Positions 8,678-21,335 of a stretch of 64,000 bases of DNA are shown here, in pieces (within the stretch, counting starts at the first letter, position 1; the number at the start of each line of letters is the position of its first letter). The stretch is taken from positions 744,001 through 808,000 of the forward strand of contig JAHHHY010000001.1 in assembly GCA_019359125.1 (NCBI GenBank). The letters run 5' to 3'. Both the position numbers and the translations under genes were made by a program. The DNA is from Pleurocapsa minor GSE-CHR-MK 17-07R (GTDB taxonomy: Bacteria > Chloroflexota > Anaerolineae > Aggregatilineales > Phototrophicaceae). Below the pieces are notes generated by a model. The model saw only the letters and a program-made list of their open reading frames with translations, searched no databases and was not told where the DNA came from.

Positions 8678-9318
8678 TGACGTTCCTCCGGCTCTTTCAC
8701 TGCGTTCGATTCAAGCCCTTCCAGATGGGCGACATCATTGGCGACCAGCAATTGCCAGCCCTCTTCCGTGCGGCGGATGGTCGTCACCGACATATTGCCG
8801 ATACCGATCTTTTCGGCGTCAACGCCGTGAATCAGCGATTCCAGCAGCAGCTTGATGGCCACGGTATGCGACAGGATGCCAATCATCTCGCCGCGATCTT
8901 CGGCCAGATAGGCATTAAAAGCAGCGGTGATGCGCTTGCGCACATCAGCGCGCGATTCCCCCTCCGGGATGCGGAAGTTTTCGCTGTCCGCCAGCAGGCG
9001 GGCATAATCTTCAGGGTACCATTCGCGCATTTCGTGAATGGTCAGCCCCTGCCACAGCCCGACGCCGCGCTCGTTCAGGCGATAGTCTTCCACCACGTCG
9101 CACGTCAGGCCAGGGCGCAGGGCGTCCACGGTTTGCAGGGCGCGGCGCAGCGTGCTCGTGTACAACACGCTCAGGTCGAGGTGGCGAATGTACTTCGCCA
9201 GCGCCGCTGCCTGCTTCTTGCCCTGTTCGCTCAATGGAGACGCGACCCATCCCTGCCACCGCCCCTGGCGGTTCCATTCCGTTTCACCAGGCCGGATAAA
9301 CATCACGCGCTTGACCAA
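8674..9318 (-). CDS. Histidine phosphatase-fold protein lacking the catalytic His
   Basis: About 214 residues from a TTG at 9318, chosen because AAGGG precedes it by eight bases; a GTG or ATG a few codons later is possible. The fold is the phosphoglycerate mutase/histidine phosphatase type: [17 protein letters not shown] at the start, [31 protein letters not shown] and a late ILSHTVAIK. In active members the first motif is RHGET, with the His phosphorylated during catalysis. Here that residue is Pro (codon CCT at Arg-Pro-Gly), while the second His, both Arg and the acidic residue remain. It may be inactive, regulatory or a ligand-binding protein. It lies between trpE and trpG and overlaps trpG, so it is expressed with the pathway. 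Confidence 0.85.
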   Translation of the reverse strand: MVKRVMFIRPGETEWNRQGRWQGWVASPLSEQGKKQAAALAKYIRHLDLSVLYTSTLRRALQTVDALRPGLTCDVVEDYRLNERGVGLWQGLTIHEMREWYPEDYARLLADSENFRIPEGESRADVRKRITAAFNAYLAEDRGEMIGILSHTVAIKLLLESLIHGVDAEKIGIGNMSVTTIRRTEEGWQLLVANDVAHLEGLESNAVKEPEERQ

Positions 9319-9343
9319 GATGCATTCCCTTTCCTCGCGACAA

Positions 9344-10855
9344 TCACGCGAGACCTTCCTCGGCACGACGGACAGCCACCAGCATGGCTTTCGCCTTGTT
9401 GATCGACTCGTAATATTCTGTCTCAGGCACGCTGTCGGCCACAATACCCGCGCCAGCCTGAATATAAAGTGTACCGCGCTGCATCAGCGCCGCCCGAATC
9501 GTGATGCACATATCCATCGACCCATCAAAGCTGAAATAGCCCACTGAGCCACCATACATGGCACGGCGCACGCCCTCCAGTTCCTCGATGATTTCCATGG
9601 CGCGCACCTTGGGCGCCCCGCTCAGAGTACCTGCCGGGAAGGTCGCCCGCAGCAGGTCAAAAGCGGTCACGCTGCCGCGCAGCCTGCCCTCGACATTGCT
9701 GACGATGTGCATAATCTGCGAGTAGCGCTCGATCGTCATCAGGTCGGTCACATGCACCGAGCCGTATTCGCACACGCGGCCCAGGTCATTGCGCCCCAGG
9801 TCGACCAGCATGATGTGTTCGGCGCGCTCTTTCGGGTCACGGATGAGTTCTTCGGCCAGCGCATTGTCCTGAGCGACATCTTTCCCACGTGGGCGCGACC
9901 CGGCGATCGGCCTGGTCGTCGCGACGCCGTCTTCAAAACGCACCAGCATTTCCGGCGACGCGCCGATCATCGTCAGGTCGTCGCTGAAGCGCAGGAAAAA
10001 CATGTACGGGGATGGATTGGTGGCGCGCAGGGCGCGGTAAATGGCGAACGGCGACGCGTTGGTCTTGCGCGACAGGCGCTGCGAGAGCACGATCTGGAAG
10101 GCGTCCCCGGCGGCGATGTATTCCTTGCCGCGTTCGACCATGTGCTCGTACTGTTCCTTGGTCATGTTCGCCACCGGCTCGTCATCGACGGGCGGCGCCG
10201 GGCGAAAGTCGATATCGGGGATGGGCTGGCGCAGCACCGCATGAATCTCGTCGATGCGGCGCAGGGCGTCGTCATAAGCCGCGTCCGGGTCGCCTGTATT
10301 GTGCGCATTGGCCAGCACCATCAGCTGATGCTTGGCATGGTCGAAGATGACCAGCGTATCGACCATCATGAACGCGACATCAGGGACTTTGAGCGGGTCG
10401 GCGGCTGTATCGGGCAGGCGCTCGAAGTGGCGCACCACGTCATACGCCAGCGCACCCACCGCCCCACCGACGAAGCGCGGCAGTCCGGGAATATGCACCG
10501 GGGTGACGCGCTCAAATTCGGCCTGCACGGCCATTAGCGGGTCTTCGCCAGCAGCCAGCGGGCGCTCGGTCACGACGCCATGAAGCATGCGCGTCACGGT
10601 CTTCTCGCGCACGGTCACCACGCCCTTGGGATTCACGCCCAGGAAGGAATAGCGCCCCACCTGTTCGCCACCTTCCACGCTTTCCAGCAGGAAGGCCACC
10701 TGGCCCATACGCGAGAGTTTCATGAACACGGAAACGGGGGTTTCGAGGTCGGCAAGCAGCGGCCGGTAAACGGGCACCAGATCACCCTGGTCAAAGAGGG
10801 CATACACTTCTTCGCGTGCAGGAAGCGCGGTCGCGCGGGTCATCGCCTGAACCAT
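9344..10855 (-). CDS. trpE: Anthranilate synthase component I
   Basis: Converts chorismate and ammonia to anthranilate, the committed step to tryptophan. The 503-residue product starts at ATG 10855 with GGAGA seven bases upstream; the reading frame stays open further upstream only because it passes through the T-box leader. Motifs include LLESVEGGEQVGRYSFLG, which in this family contributes to tryptophan feedback binding, TRPIAGSRPRGK, DLGRNDLGRVCEYGSV, PAGTLSGAPKVRAMEI and GAGIVADSVPE. It is the first gene of the leftward trp operon and is controlled by the leader described separately. Confidence 0.97.
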   Translation of the reverse strand: MVQAMTRATALPAREEVYALFDQGDLVPVYRPLLADLETPVSVFMKLSRMGQVAFLLESVEGGEQVGRYSFLGVNPKGVVTVREKTVTRMLHGVVTERPLAAGEDPLMAVQAEFERVTPVHIPGLPRFVGGAVGALAYDVVRHFERLPDTAADPLKVPDVAFMMVDTLVIFDHAKHQLMVLANAHNTGDPDAAYDDALRRIDEIHAVLRQPIPDIDFRPAPPVDDEPVANMTKEQYEHMVERGKEYIAAGDAFQIVLSQRLSRKTNASPFAIYRALRATNPSPYMFFLRFSDDLTMIGASPEMLVRFEDGVATTRPIAGSRPRGKDVAQDNALAEELIRDPKERAEHIMLVDLGRNDLGRVCEYGSVHVTDLMTIERYSQIMHIVSNVEGRLRGSVTAFDLLRATFPAGTLSGAPKVRAMEIIEELEGVRRAMYGGSVGYFSFDGSMDMCITIRAALMQRGTLYIQAGAGIVADSVPETEYYESINKAKAMLVAVRRAEEGLA

Positions 10856-10880
10856 CGGGATGTCTCCAATTCTGTAGACA

Positions 10881-11176
10881 AACAAAAACCTCTCCCAGTC
10901 AAGGACGAGAGAGGTTTCCCGTGGTGCCACCTTGATGAACGCGTGCCGATGCAGCGCGAACACTCTGTTCGGGTGCCGAAACTTTCCGAGACCCTGCGCC
11001 CTGATAACGGGTGCGCTCACCCGGCAGCGGCTACTGCATGTCTGGTTCGCCGCTGCGGCTCCCCGGGCCATTCGGTTCCTGCCTGTGTACCCTCTTCTCA
11101 GCTTCCGAGGGCTCTCTGGGACACATGCGTCTGGAACGTACTCGTCCGGTTCATCGCCGTTGATGCTATGAACTTG
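10881..11176 (-). promoter_or_regulatory. Tryptophan T-box riboswitch of the trp operon
   Basis: The minus-strand leader between promoter and trpE has the parts of a T-box. In Stem I, CGTTCC/GGAACC and CCGG/CCGG helices enclose an internal loop with AGTA (11139-11142) on the 5' side and CGAATGGC on the 3' side, placing UGG (11068-11070) at the specifier position. The T-box bulge sequence AAGGTGGCACCACGGG is at 10917-10932. It leads into a terminator hairpin AAACCTCTC/GAGAGGTTT with a T-run (10881-10917). UGG is the Trp codon, consistent with uncharged tRNA-Trp switching on trpE and the genes after it. Confidence 0.92.
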
Positions 11177-11182
11177 CCCAGT

Positions 11183-11219
11183 AGCGTAGCGCAAGTATGC
11201 ACAGCTTGTCAACAAGCTG
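11183..11219 (-). promoter_or_regulatory. trp promoter with an overlapping 18-bp palindrome
   Basis: On the minus strand TTGACA (11207-11212) and TACGCT (11183-11188) are separated by 18 nt. The -35 box sits inside a perfect palindrome, CAGCTTGT-CA-ACAAGCTG (11202-11219). A palindrome at this place is a classic repressor site, so transcription initiation may be controlled in addition to the T-box. No repressor gene is identified nearby. Confidence 0.6.
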
Positions 11220-11283
11220 ATTTTAATTACAATGATTATTTCAGCACGATGTTTATCGCTGGTGAGTCGTAGTGGAGCAATAC

Positions 11284-11589
11284 ATGAAACGAAAGTCGCT
11301 CCTGACACCGGTTGCGGTCTCGACGGTTGCGGCAGTGGTTGTGGTCGCCTTTGCAGCCTCCCTGGTCACCGACCCGATCGTCAACTACTACGGCGTGCGC
11401 ATGCGGCAGTCGCAGTATGTTGCGCTGCTCAGCGATCGCTGGACTGTCGATCAGAATTTTGGCGCATACTGCTATGCCTATCCAATTACCAACCTGGCTG
11501 AGCAATCGGTGTGCTTCGACACGGAAGCAGAACTGAATCACTACTCGGACAGACAATCCGCCGTCGAGCGGGCACTGCGCGGCGAATAA
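11284..11589 (+). CDS. Small single-pass membrane protein, unknown function
   Basis: A 101-residue protein I do not recognise. ATG 11284 is chosen because GGAG lies seven bases upstream; the in-frame GTG at 11272 overlaps that site. Lys/Arg residues precede one hydrophobic helix of about 22 residues (roughly 8-29), so it is probably anchored with its C-terminal 70 residues outside. Two Cys occur in the exported part (about residues 63 and 77) and could pair. A GC-rich hairpin followed by TTTT lies just after its stop. It starts from the same intergenic region as the divergent trp operon. Confidence 0.55.
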   Translation: MKRKSLLTPVAVSTVAAVVVVAFAASLVTDPIVNYYGVRMRQSQYVALLSDRWTVDQNFGAYCYAYPITNLAEQSVCFDTEAELNHYSDRQSAVERALRGE

Positions 11590-11593
11590 CCCC

Positions 11594-11614
11594 GGCAGGA
11601 CGCGCCTGCCTTTT
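11594..11614 (+). terminator. Hairpin terminator after the 101-residue gene
   Basis: GGCAGG-ACGCG-CCTGCC (11594-11610) followed by TTTT. A nearly identical hairpin (GGCAGG-ATGCG-CCTGCC) lies at 12359-12375 after the next gene, with flanking CCC also shared. Confidence 0.6.
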
Positions 11615-11644
11615 CACGTCTATGTAACGCTGGGACAAAGAGTC

Positions 11645-12346
11645 TTGAACGACACATTGACTTTCAGTGGATGGTTCTCTACCGAAACGCTGTCCGAAGA
11701 CGCACAGCGTAAAGTGGCTGAAATAGCGGAAAACGTCGATAGCGTTTACATCTCCGAAAACTCCATCGAGATTGAAAGCGTCTTGCAGCGACCTGATCGC
11801 AAAGCCTACCAACACATCGTTCAATTTCTATCGGATTTAGCTCGCCAGGTTGGTGCTGTGGATGGTCAAGCAACGTGCGATGATGTCATGCACAGTGCAC
11901 GGCTAGAGTACTTCACCATTCGGGACAACAAGCTTTACTGCCAGGTGGGACAGGTGAGAAAAAGCGCGTTGCAATTACTGACACAGGCGAATGCCGTAAA
12001 CTCCGACTTGATAACCTACCAGGGGCGAGTGGTCTACCCCCTGGTCTCGTCCATTATTCATTTGCGACTGAAACAACTTTTTGAGAAGTATCGCCTAACA
12101 TCCTCAATTGACCATCAGGGCCTGGAGGTCTCGTACGCTGGGAGAGATGCCAATCGCTGGTATCTGGAGTTCTTAAAAGAGTTCGCGCAAGTTGTGCCAG
12201 ATGCCAGAGGGGACATTCTCTGCCGGATTGAAGCAATGAATGGTGAACAGGAATTCGAGTTTTACTACTTACAAGAAGGACGCGTTTACTGGCAGGAAGG
12301 GAAAGTTGTCAGAGGTCCGCAGATTGAGGTACTTCCAAAAATTTGA
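11645..12346 (+). CDS. Two-repeat protein of unknown function
   Basis: A 233-residue soluble protein beginning with TTG at 11645; no strong ribosome site marks the start, so it could be shorter. I do not recognise the family. The protein appears internally duplicated. Residues about 42-107 and 155-227 both run helix (YQHIVQFLSDLARQV / YLEFLKEFAQVV), then a short strand, then an aromatic-rich beta hairpin with a common pattern (LEYFTIRDNKLYCQVGQV / FEFYYLQEGRVYWQEGKV). Base and codon use are more A/T-rich than the polX-ligA block that follows. A copy of the downstream hairpin found after the preceding gene ends it. Immunity-type or ligand-binding roles are possible but unsupported. Confidence 0.6.
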   Translation: MNDTLTFSGWFSTETLSEDAQRKVAEIAENVDSVYISENSIEIESVLQRPDRKAYQHIVQFLSDLARQVGAVDGQATCDDVMHSARLEYFTIRDNKLYCQVGQVRKSALQLLTQANAVNSDLITYQGRVVYPLVSSIIHLRLKQLFEKYRLTSSIDHQGLEVSYAGRDANRWYLEFLKEFAQVVPDARGDILCRIEAMNGEQEFEFYYLQEGRVYWQEGKVVRGPQIEVLPKI

Positions 12347-12358
12347 GACCTAATACCC

Positions 12359-12375
12359 GGCAGGATGCGCCTGCC
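12359..12375 (+). repeat. Second copy of the GGCAGG-N5-CCTGCC hairpin
   Basis: A 17-nt inverted repeat differing from the hairpin at 11594-11610 only in its loop (ATGCG versus ACGCG), with shared ACCCCGG-like flank. It follows the stop of the 233-residue gene but lacks a T-run. A TATAAT (12388-12393) suitable as the -10 box of the next gene lies just downstream. Confidence 0.45.
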
Positions 12376-12429
12376 CTGCCCCTGCGCTATAATTAACAAG
12401 ACATATTTTGGGCACAGAAAGGCGCGGCA

Positions 12430-14161
12430 TTGGCACTGTCGAATCGGGAAATAGCCGAGCTGTTCGAACGCATCGGTGACATGCTGGAGATCAAGGGCGA
12501 GAATATCCACCGTATCCTGGCCTATCGCCGCGCGGCAGAATCGATCCGCGAGTTTGGGCGCGACCTGCGCGTGGTCTCAAAAGAAGGCGGCCTGGAAGCC
12601 ATCCCCAATGTCGGCAAGGTCATCGCTGAAAAAATCGACGAACTGCTGGAAACCGGCCAACTGACCTTCTACGAAAAGCTGGCCGCAGAGGTGCCCGCCG
12701 GCGTGGTCGACATCCTTCATGTCAACGGCGTCGGCCCCAAAAAGGCAAAGATGTTCTGGCAGGATGCCGGCATCACCAGCCTGGAAGAACTGGAAGCCGC
12801 CGCACGGGCGGGCAAGCTGAACAACCTGCCGGGCATGGGCGAGAAAAGTGTCGCGCGCATCCTGGAAGGCATCGAATCGCTCAAGCGCCGCTCGGCAGAG
12901 ACGCGCACGCCGCTGGGCGTCGCGCTGCCCGCCGCTGAAGCCATCCTGTCGGTGCTGACCGCGCTGCCGGGCGTGGGACGCGGCGCGATCGCAGGCAGCA
13001 TCCGCCGTGGCAAACCGACCATCGGCGATGTCGATCTGCTGGTCACGGCTGACGACGCCGCTCCTGTGATGGATGTCTTCACCAGCATGGACAACGTGGC
13101 GCGGGTGCTGGGCCACGGCCCCACCAAAAGCTCAATCGAGCTTTTGAACGGATTGCAGGTCGACCTGCGCGTGCTGCCGGCTGAGCGCTGGGGCACCGCG
13201 CTGAATTACTTCTCAGGCAGCAAAGAACATAACGTGAAGCTGCGCCGCATCGCGCTGGACAAAGGCCTGTCGCTCAACGAATGGGCGCTTACGCCTGAAA
13301 ATGGCGACCCGGAAATCCTGTGCGCTGAAGAAGAAGACCTGTATGCGCGCCTCGGCCTGCAATACGTGCCGCCCGAAATCCGCGAGGATTGGGGCGAAAT
13401 TGAGGCAGCGCAGGCGGGGAAAATCCCGGCGCTACTCACTGAAGCGGATATCGTCGCGGACCTGCACATGCACACCACCTGGAGCGATGGCCGCTTCAGC
13501 ATCCGTGAAATGGCCGAGGCGGCTTATGCGCGCGGACGCAAATACATCGTCATCACCGACCATTCGCACGGCGCGACCATCGCCAACGGCCTGAACGTCG
13601 AGCGTTTGCTGGCGCAGCAGGCGGAGGTGCGCCGCGTCGATGCCGAGATGAACGGGAAGATTCGCGTGCTGCATGGCACCGAGATGGAGATTCGGGCCGA
13701 TGGCTCGCTCGACTTTCCCGACGAGATCCTGGCACAGCTCGACTTTGTGGTGGCGTCGCTGCATGTCGGCCTGCGCCAGCCGCGGGAACAGGTCACCCAG
13801 CGCGTGCTGAATGCGCTGCGCAACCCGCATGTCGACCTGATCGGCCACCCGCGCGGCCAGCTCATCATCGAGCGCGAGGGCGCTGATCTCGACCTGGACG
13901 CCGTATTTGCGACCGCCAAAGAGACCGGCACCGCGCTGGAAATCAATGCCAATCCGGCACGGCTGGACCTGGAAGCGTCGTATGCGCGGCGGGCCGCAGA
14001 GATGGGCATCCCCATCTGCATCGATACCGACGCCCACAGCATCGACCAGATGGACCTGCTGCGCTTTGGCATCCTGACCGCCCGGCGCGCGTGGCTGTCG
14101 GCCGACCAGGTCGTCAACACGTGGCCGCTGGACAAATTTCTGGACTGGGTAGGAAACAAAC

Positions 14162-14169
<8 letters not shown>
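12430..14169 (+). CDS. polX: Family X DNA polymerase with PHP exonuclease domain
   Basis: A 579-residue repair polymerase. It starts with TTG, preceded by GAAAGG eight bases upstream. The order is: an N-terminal 8-kDa-like helix-hairpin-helix region (about 1-150, with NLPGMGEKSVARIL), the nucleotidyltransferase palm with GSIRRGKPTIGDVDLLV near residue 190 (the DVD pair binds metal), and a C-terminal PHP domain from about residue 338 starting DLHMHTTWSDGRFS, with VITDHSHG, HGTEMEI and DTDAHS. PHP domains in bacterial PolX give 3'-5' exonuclease activity. The length matches Bacillus and Deinococcus PolX. It overlaps the SH3b gene by 8 nt and probably forms one transcript with it and ligA, both enzymes acting in gap repair. 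Confidence 0.95.
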
Positions 14170-18065
<3,896 letters not shown>

Positions 18066-18069
<4 letters not shown>

Positions 18070-19046
18070 TCCGCCTCGTCCGACTCGGTTTCTTCGCCGC
18101 TCAGCCGCCGAATCTTCTGGAATGTCTCCGTCCAGCTGATGCGGCTGAGCCCCAGCTTCTCGCGGATCGCCTCCGGATCGGTGCCGTTCATGTAGTCGCG
18201 TACGGCACTCGTCCAGCGCATCATCTCAAAGCTGATCTTGTGCGGCAGGTCTGATTTCTCGGCGATATCCGCCAGCACATACTCCAGATTACGCGGCGTG
18301 CACGGGAACAGAATACCCGTCTTCGTGGTATAGACGCGCAGATAGGCATCCATCAGCGTGATCAGGCCGGGCGGCACGCGCAGGATGCGCTCCTTCAGCG
18401 CATTGGTCGCGCTTTCCTGGCGCACGCGCATCATCGGGTTTTTCGGGTCTGTCTCGTCAAAGTCATCGCGACGAAGGCGCATCGTCTCATTCTTCTTGAT
18501 GCCGGTCTCCAGCAGCAGACGAAACAAGAATTCCGGCCGCGGGTCAGACTTTTCGTTCAGGCGCAGGCTGGAGCAGTAGGCCAGCACATTGATGATGTCG
18601 CCTTCATCGAGGATGGTCGCCAGCGGCGCCGGGCCGGAACGCTGCAAAATGGCGACCGCCGGGTCATGCTCCAGCACGCCCAATTCCGTCAGCCACTTGA
18701 AGAACACCTTGAGCGTGGTCACGCGGCGCGCATACGACTTGCGGCTGCACGGTACGCCACGACCGGTCTCCAGCCAGTCCATGAATTCCTGTAACAAGCT
18801 GGTATTGATATCTCCGATGCGCGTGCCCGCCCCGATGTGTTCTCCCAGCAGATGTAAATCAGCCGTGAACGCATTGACCGTGTTTTCTGTGCGCCCCTCA
18901 TGAAACAAGTGGCGCTGAAACAGCGGCGTCACGACCTGGAGCTTCGCCTCCCGCGTGATTTCGGCTTCCTTCGCGGGAACCTCAAAGAGCGGCATCTGTC
19001 GTGCCGACGTCACATGTTGTTTGGCCATATTTCCCCTCGACTTCAT
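18066..19046 (-). CDS. Tyrosine recombinase-fold protein without catalytic tyrosine
   Basis: A 326-residue protein with the two-domain XerC/D layout: a SAM-like core-binding domain (about 37-140) and a C-terminal catalytic-fold domain (about 150-310). Comparison with XerD motifs shows most active residues gone. TGLR..E becomes TGIKKNE (Arg to Lys), HVLRH becomes FEMMRW (His to Phe), LGHS becomes LGLS (His to Leu), and the nucleophile site TxxYTH becomes WTETFQKI (Tyr to Phe). The beta-hairpin Lys (LKERILRVP) and second Arg remain. It is probably a DNA-binding protein derived from a recombinase. The start is either ATG 19046, overlapping the lipoyl gene stop (ATGA), or ATG 19028 with AGGGG before it. 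Confidence 0.8.
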
Positions 19047-19864
19047 CGTCGTTCGGTCCAGGCAGGCGCGCCATACTGCGCGACTTCCAGTTCATCGGCG
19101 GCGGCCAACTCGTCGGGCGACAGGCTGTGTTCGTTCGGGTCCGCCCCAAACAACTGTGCGAATCCGGCACCCACAGCCTGGCTCACCTGCGCATCGTCCA
19201 CATAACTGACACCCAGTGCCTCGGCCAGCGTGATGGCACGCGTGCGCACCTGGGCCCGCGCCATCTCACGTGCAGCGTCGTTCGGATACATCAGCACATC
19301 ACAGATGCGCCTCATGTCCCCGTTCAGCGGCAGCGAGCCGTGCTGAAGCAGCGCGTTATATCTGCGCGCCTGTGCGCTGCCCACCAGCTTACGGCTAAAC
19401 GCGGTTATTTCATAATGCGACGGCGTTTCAAAGCACACCGTGGTCGCTTCGGGATGGCCGGTCATCTCGTGCTGCGAGACCGCCGCGCCCAGCAGGTTGA
19501 GGGCCGTCACCAGCGCCGTGCTGATCGTGCGATAGCTGGAGACGATGTCCCCGGCGGCCAGCGGATGATCCAGCGGCAGTGCGATACTGTAGGTCAGTTC
19601 GTCTGTGTGCAGGATGGCCCCGCCACCTGTCGGCCGACGCACTGCATCCCAGCCATGCGCCATCAGCCGACCGGTATCGATCACGGCGGCCCGCTGGCCA
19701 TATCCCAGCGACAGGCAGGCCGGCTGCCAGCGATACAGCCTCACCGTGGGCGGTGCCGCCCCAGCGCCCACGGCCCGGGCGATGGCCTCGTCAACCGCCA
19801 TGTTGCGCGCGCCGGGCATAGCCTCATCGTCGAGAAGACGCCATGTGGCAGAATATTGACGCAT
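19043..19864 (-). CDS. LipM-like octanoyltransferase / lipoate ligase family protein
   Basis: A 273-residue member of the lipoate-protein ligase A fold. RRPTGGGAILH and the later FSRKLVGSAQAR...LLQHGSLPL are the core signature. A Cys in the TVCFETPSHYE motif occupies the place of the acyl-accepting Cys of Bacillus LipM. That favours an octanoyltransferase acting on GcvH or E2 domains over an ATP-dependent ligase. ATG 19864 is preferred to the GTG nine bases upstream. Its start region overlaps the -35 element of the divergent LCP gene. The downstream recombinase-fold gene is coupled by ATGA. Confidence 0.82.
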   Translation of the reverse strand: MRQYSATWRLLDDEAMPGARNMAVDEAIARAVGAGAAPPTVRLYRWQPACLSLGYGQRAAVIDTGRLMAHGWDAVRRPTGGGAILHTDELTYSIALPLDHPLAAGDIVSSYRTISTALVTALNLLGAAVSQHEMTGHPEATTVCFETPSHYEITAFSRKLVGSAQARRYNALLQHGSLPLNGDMRRICDVLMYPNDAAREMARAQVRTRAITLAEALGVSYVDDAQVSQAVGAGFAQLFGADPNEHSLSPDELAAADELEVAQYGAPAWTERR

Positions 19865-19884
19865 ATTTCTCACAGACCTATACT
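19856..19884 (+). promoter_or_regulatory. Promoter of the LCP gene
   Basis: TTGACG (19856-19861), 17-nt spacer, TATACT (19879-19884), pointing rightward. The -35 box overlaps the first codons of the divergent lipM-like gene, so the two initiation regions interfere physically. Confidence 0.65.
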
Positions 19885-19908
19885 AAACTTGTGTCGTATC
19901 GGTAATCA

Positions 19909-21267
19909 TTGTCGAAATCAGCCCTCATGCCCCAGGCCACACGCAAAAATTCAGATCATGTCACGCCACGCGGACAGGTTCGCGAGAACCCATATCGCGC
20001 ACCCACCCAAAATGGCGGGATGCGCCGTGTCCCCGCTGACGACGCCTTACCACCAGCAGACCCGGTAAAGCCCGCTCAGTCTTACCCGGCCTATCCCTAT
20101 TCTACCGTAAATCCGGGGCCGATCCCGCCGTTCGAAGTCCCCCTGGACCGCGTGTCAGCGGCACGTGTGCGCACCCACAAACGGCGCACACGTCGTTATG
20201 GCGGCGCAGACTGGGCCTGGGTCATCATCGCCGGGGCGCTGCTGTCGGTGGTGGTGGTGGCCAGCCTGAGCGTGACGCTGATTCTGCGCGCCAATGGCAC
20301 GACGGCCAATTTCCTGCCCACAGCAGCCATCAGCCTGCCGACTGCCGTCGTGGCGCAAAACACGTTTGCCAGCACCAGCGGCGATATCGCTGCCGGTCAG
20401 CAGGTCACGCTGGACGACGGACGCAGTATCGTGCTGCAACCGTGGAACGGTGGATCACGCCTGACGATTCTGGTGATGGGCCTCGACCGCCGACCGGAAG
20501 AAACCGGCCTGATGTACCGCACAGACACCATGATGCTGGTCAGCCTGGACCGCGATACCAACTCGGTGGGCATCCTCAGCCTGCCGCGCGACCTGTGGGT
20601 GGATGTGCCGGGCTACAGCGAGCTGCAGCGCATCAACAGCGCCATGGTGCTGGGCGAACTGGAGCGGCCCAACTACGGCCCGACCCTGGCCATGCAAACC
20701 GTGCAGTACAACCTGGGCATGTATGTGCATGGCTATGTCGCTGTGGACTTTGAAGCGGTCACCACGCTGATCGACCTGCTGGGCGGCGTGGAAATCGATG
20801 TACCCTACAACATCGCTGACTATGAATACCCGGACATGAACTATGGATACGACCCGCTCATCCTGCAGGCTGGCCTGCAACTGATGGACGGGAGCACGGC
20901 GCTGAAATTTGCACGCACGCGCCACGGCGACAACGACTTCGAGCGCGCCCGCCGCCAGCAGATGCTGGTCTACGCCCTGCGCGACCGCATCCTCGATTTC
21001 AATCTGCTGCCGCAGCTGATCGTGCAGTCGCCCACCCTGCTCAATTCTTTGAGCAATAATCTGTATACCAACCTGACGCTGGATCAGCTCATCCAGGTCG
21101 CGGTGACGGTCAAGGATGTCCCCGGCGATGCCATCCGCACAGGCGTGATCGACGGGTCCTACATCATGCCCTACACCACGGCAGCTGGCGCACAGGTGCT
21201 GGTGCCGCGCCGCGCCATGCTGGGCGAGCTGCTCTCCAATACGTTTGGGCAGAATTACAGCGGCTAA
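19909..21267 (+). CDS. LytR-CpsA-Psr (LCP) family cell-wall ligase
   Basis: LCP proteins transfer polyprenyl-linked glycopolymers to the cell wall. The 452-residue protein has a long Pro-rich cytoplasmic N-terminus (about 1-100), one membrane helix (about 103-127) and the LCP domain (about 185-380). Signature residues are visible: GLDRRPEE, YRTDTMMLVSLDRDT, SLPRDLWVDVPGY, RINSAM, LGGVEIDVPY and LKFARTRHGDNDFERARRQQ, including the Arg/Asp set that binds the pyrophosphate. The start is uncertain: TTG 19909, or ATG 19927 without a clear ribosome site. An LCP protein implies a surface glycopolymer anchored to a wall, useful context for the GT39 genes. Confidence 0.92.
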   Translation: MSKSALMPQATRKNSDHVTPRGQVRENPYRAPTQNGGMRRVPADDALPPADPVKPAQSYPAYPYSTVNPGPIPPFEVPLDRVSAARVRTHKRRTRRYGGADWAWVIIAGALLSVVVVASLSVTLILRANGTTANFLPTAAISLPTAVVAQNTFASTSGDIAAGQQVTLDDGRSIVLQPWNGGSRLTILVMGLDRRPEETGLMYRTDTMMLVSLDRDTNSVGILSLPRDLWVDVPGYSELQRINSAMVLGELERPNYGPTLAMQTVQYNLGMYVHGYVAVDFEAVTTLIDLLGGVEIDVPYNIADYEYPDMNYGYDPLILQAGLQLMDGSTALKFARTRHGDNDFERARRQQMLVYALRDRILDFNLLPQLIVQSPTLLNSLSNNLYTNLTLDQLIQVAVTVKDVPGDAIRTGVIDGSYIMPYTTAAGAQVLVPRRAMLGELLSNTFGQNYSG

Positions 21268-21287
21268 AACCAGGGGCGTATCGTCCA

Positions 21288-21330
21288 ATCAAAAACGCGC
21301 GACAGCTTTGTTACAGGCTGTCGCGCGTTT
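21288..21330. terminator. Strong bidirectional hairpin terminator
   Basis: A 14-bp perfect stem AAACGCGCGACAGC/GCTGTCGCGCGTTT (21293-21306 and 21317-21330). On the minus strand the stem runs into TTTTT, so it best serves the minus-strand RNA gene. It can also end the LCP transcript from the other side. Confidence 0.8.
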
Positions 21331-21335
21331 CATTT

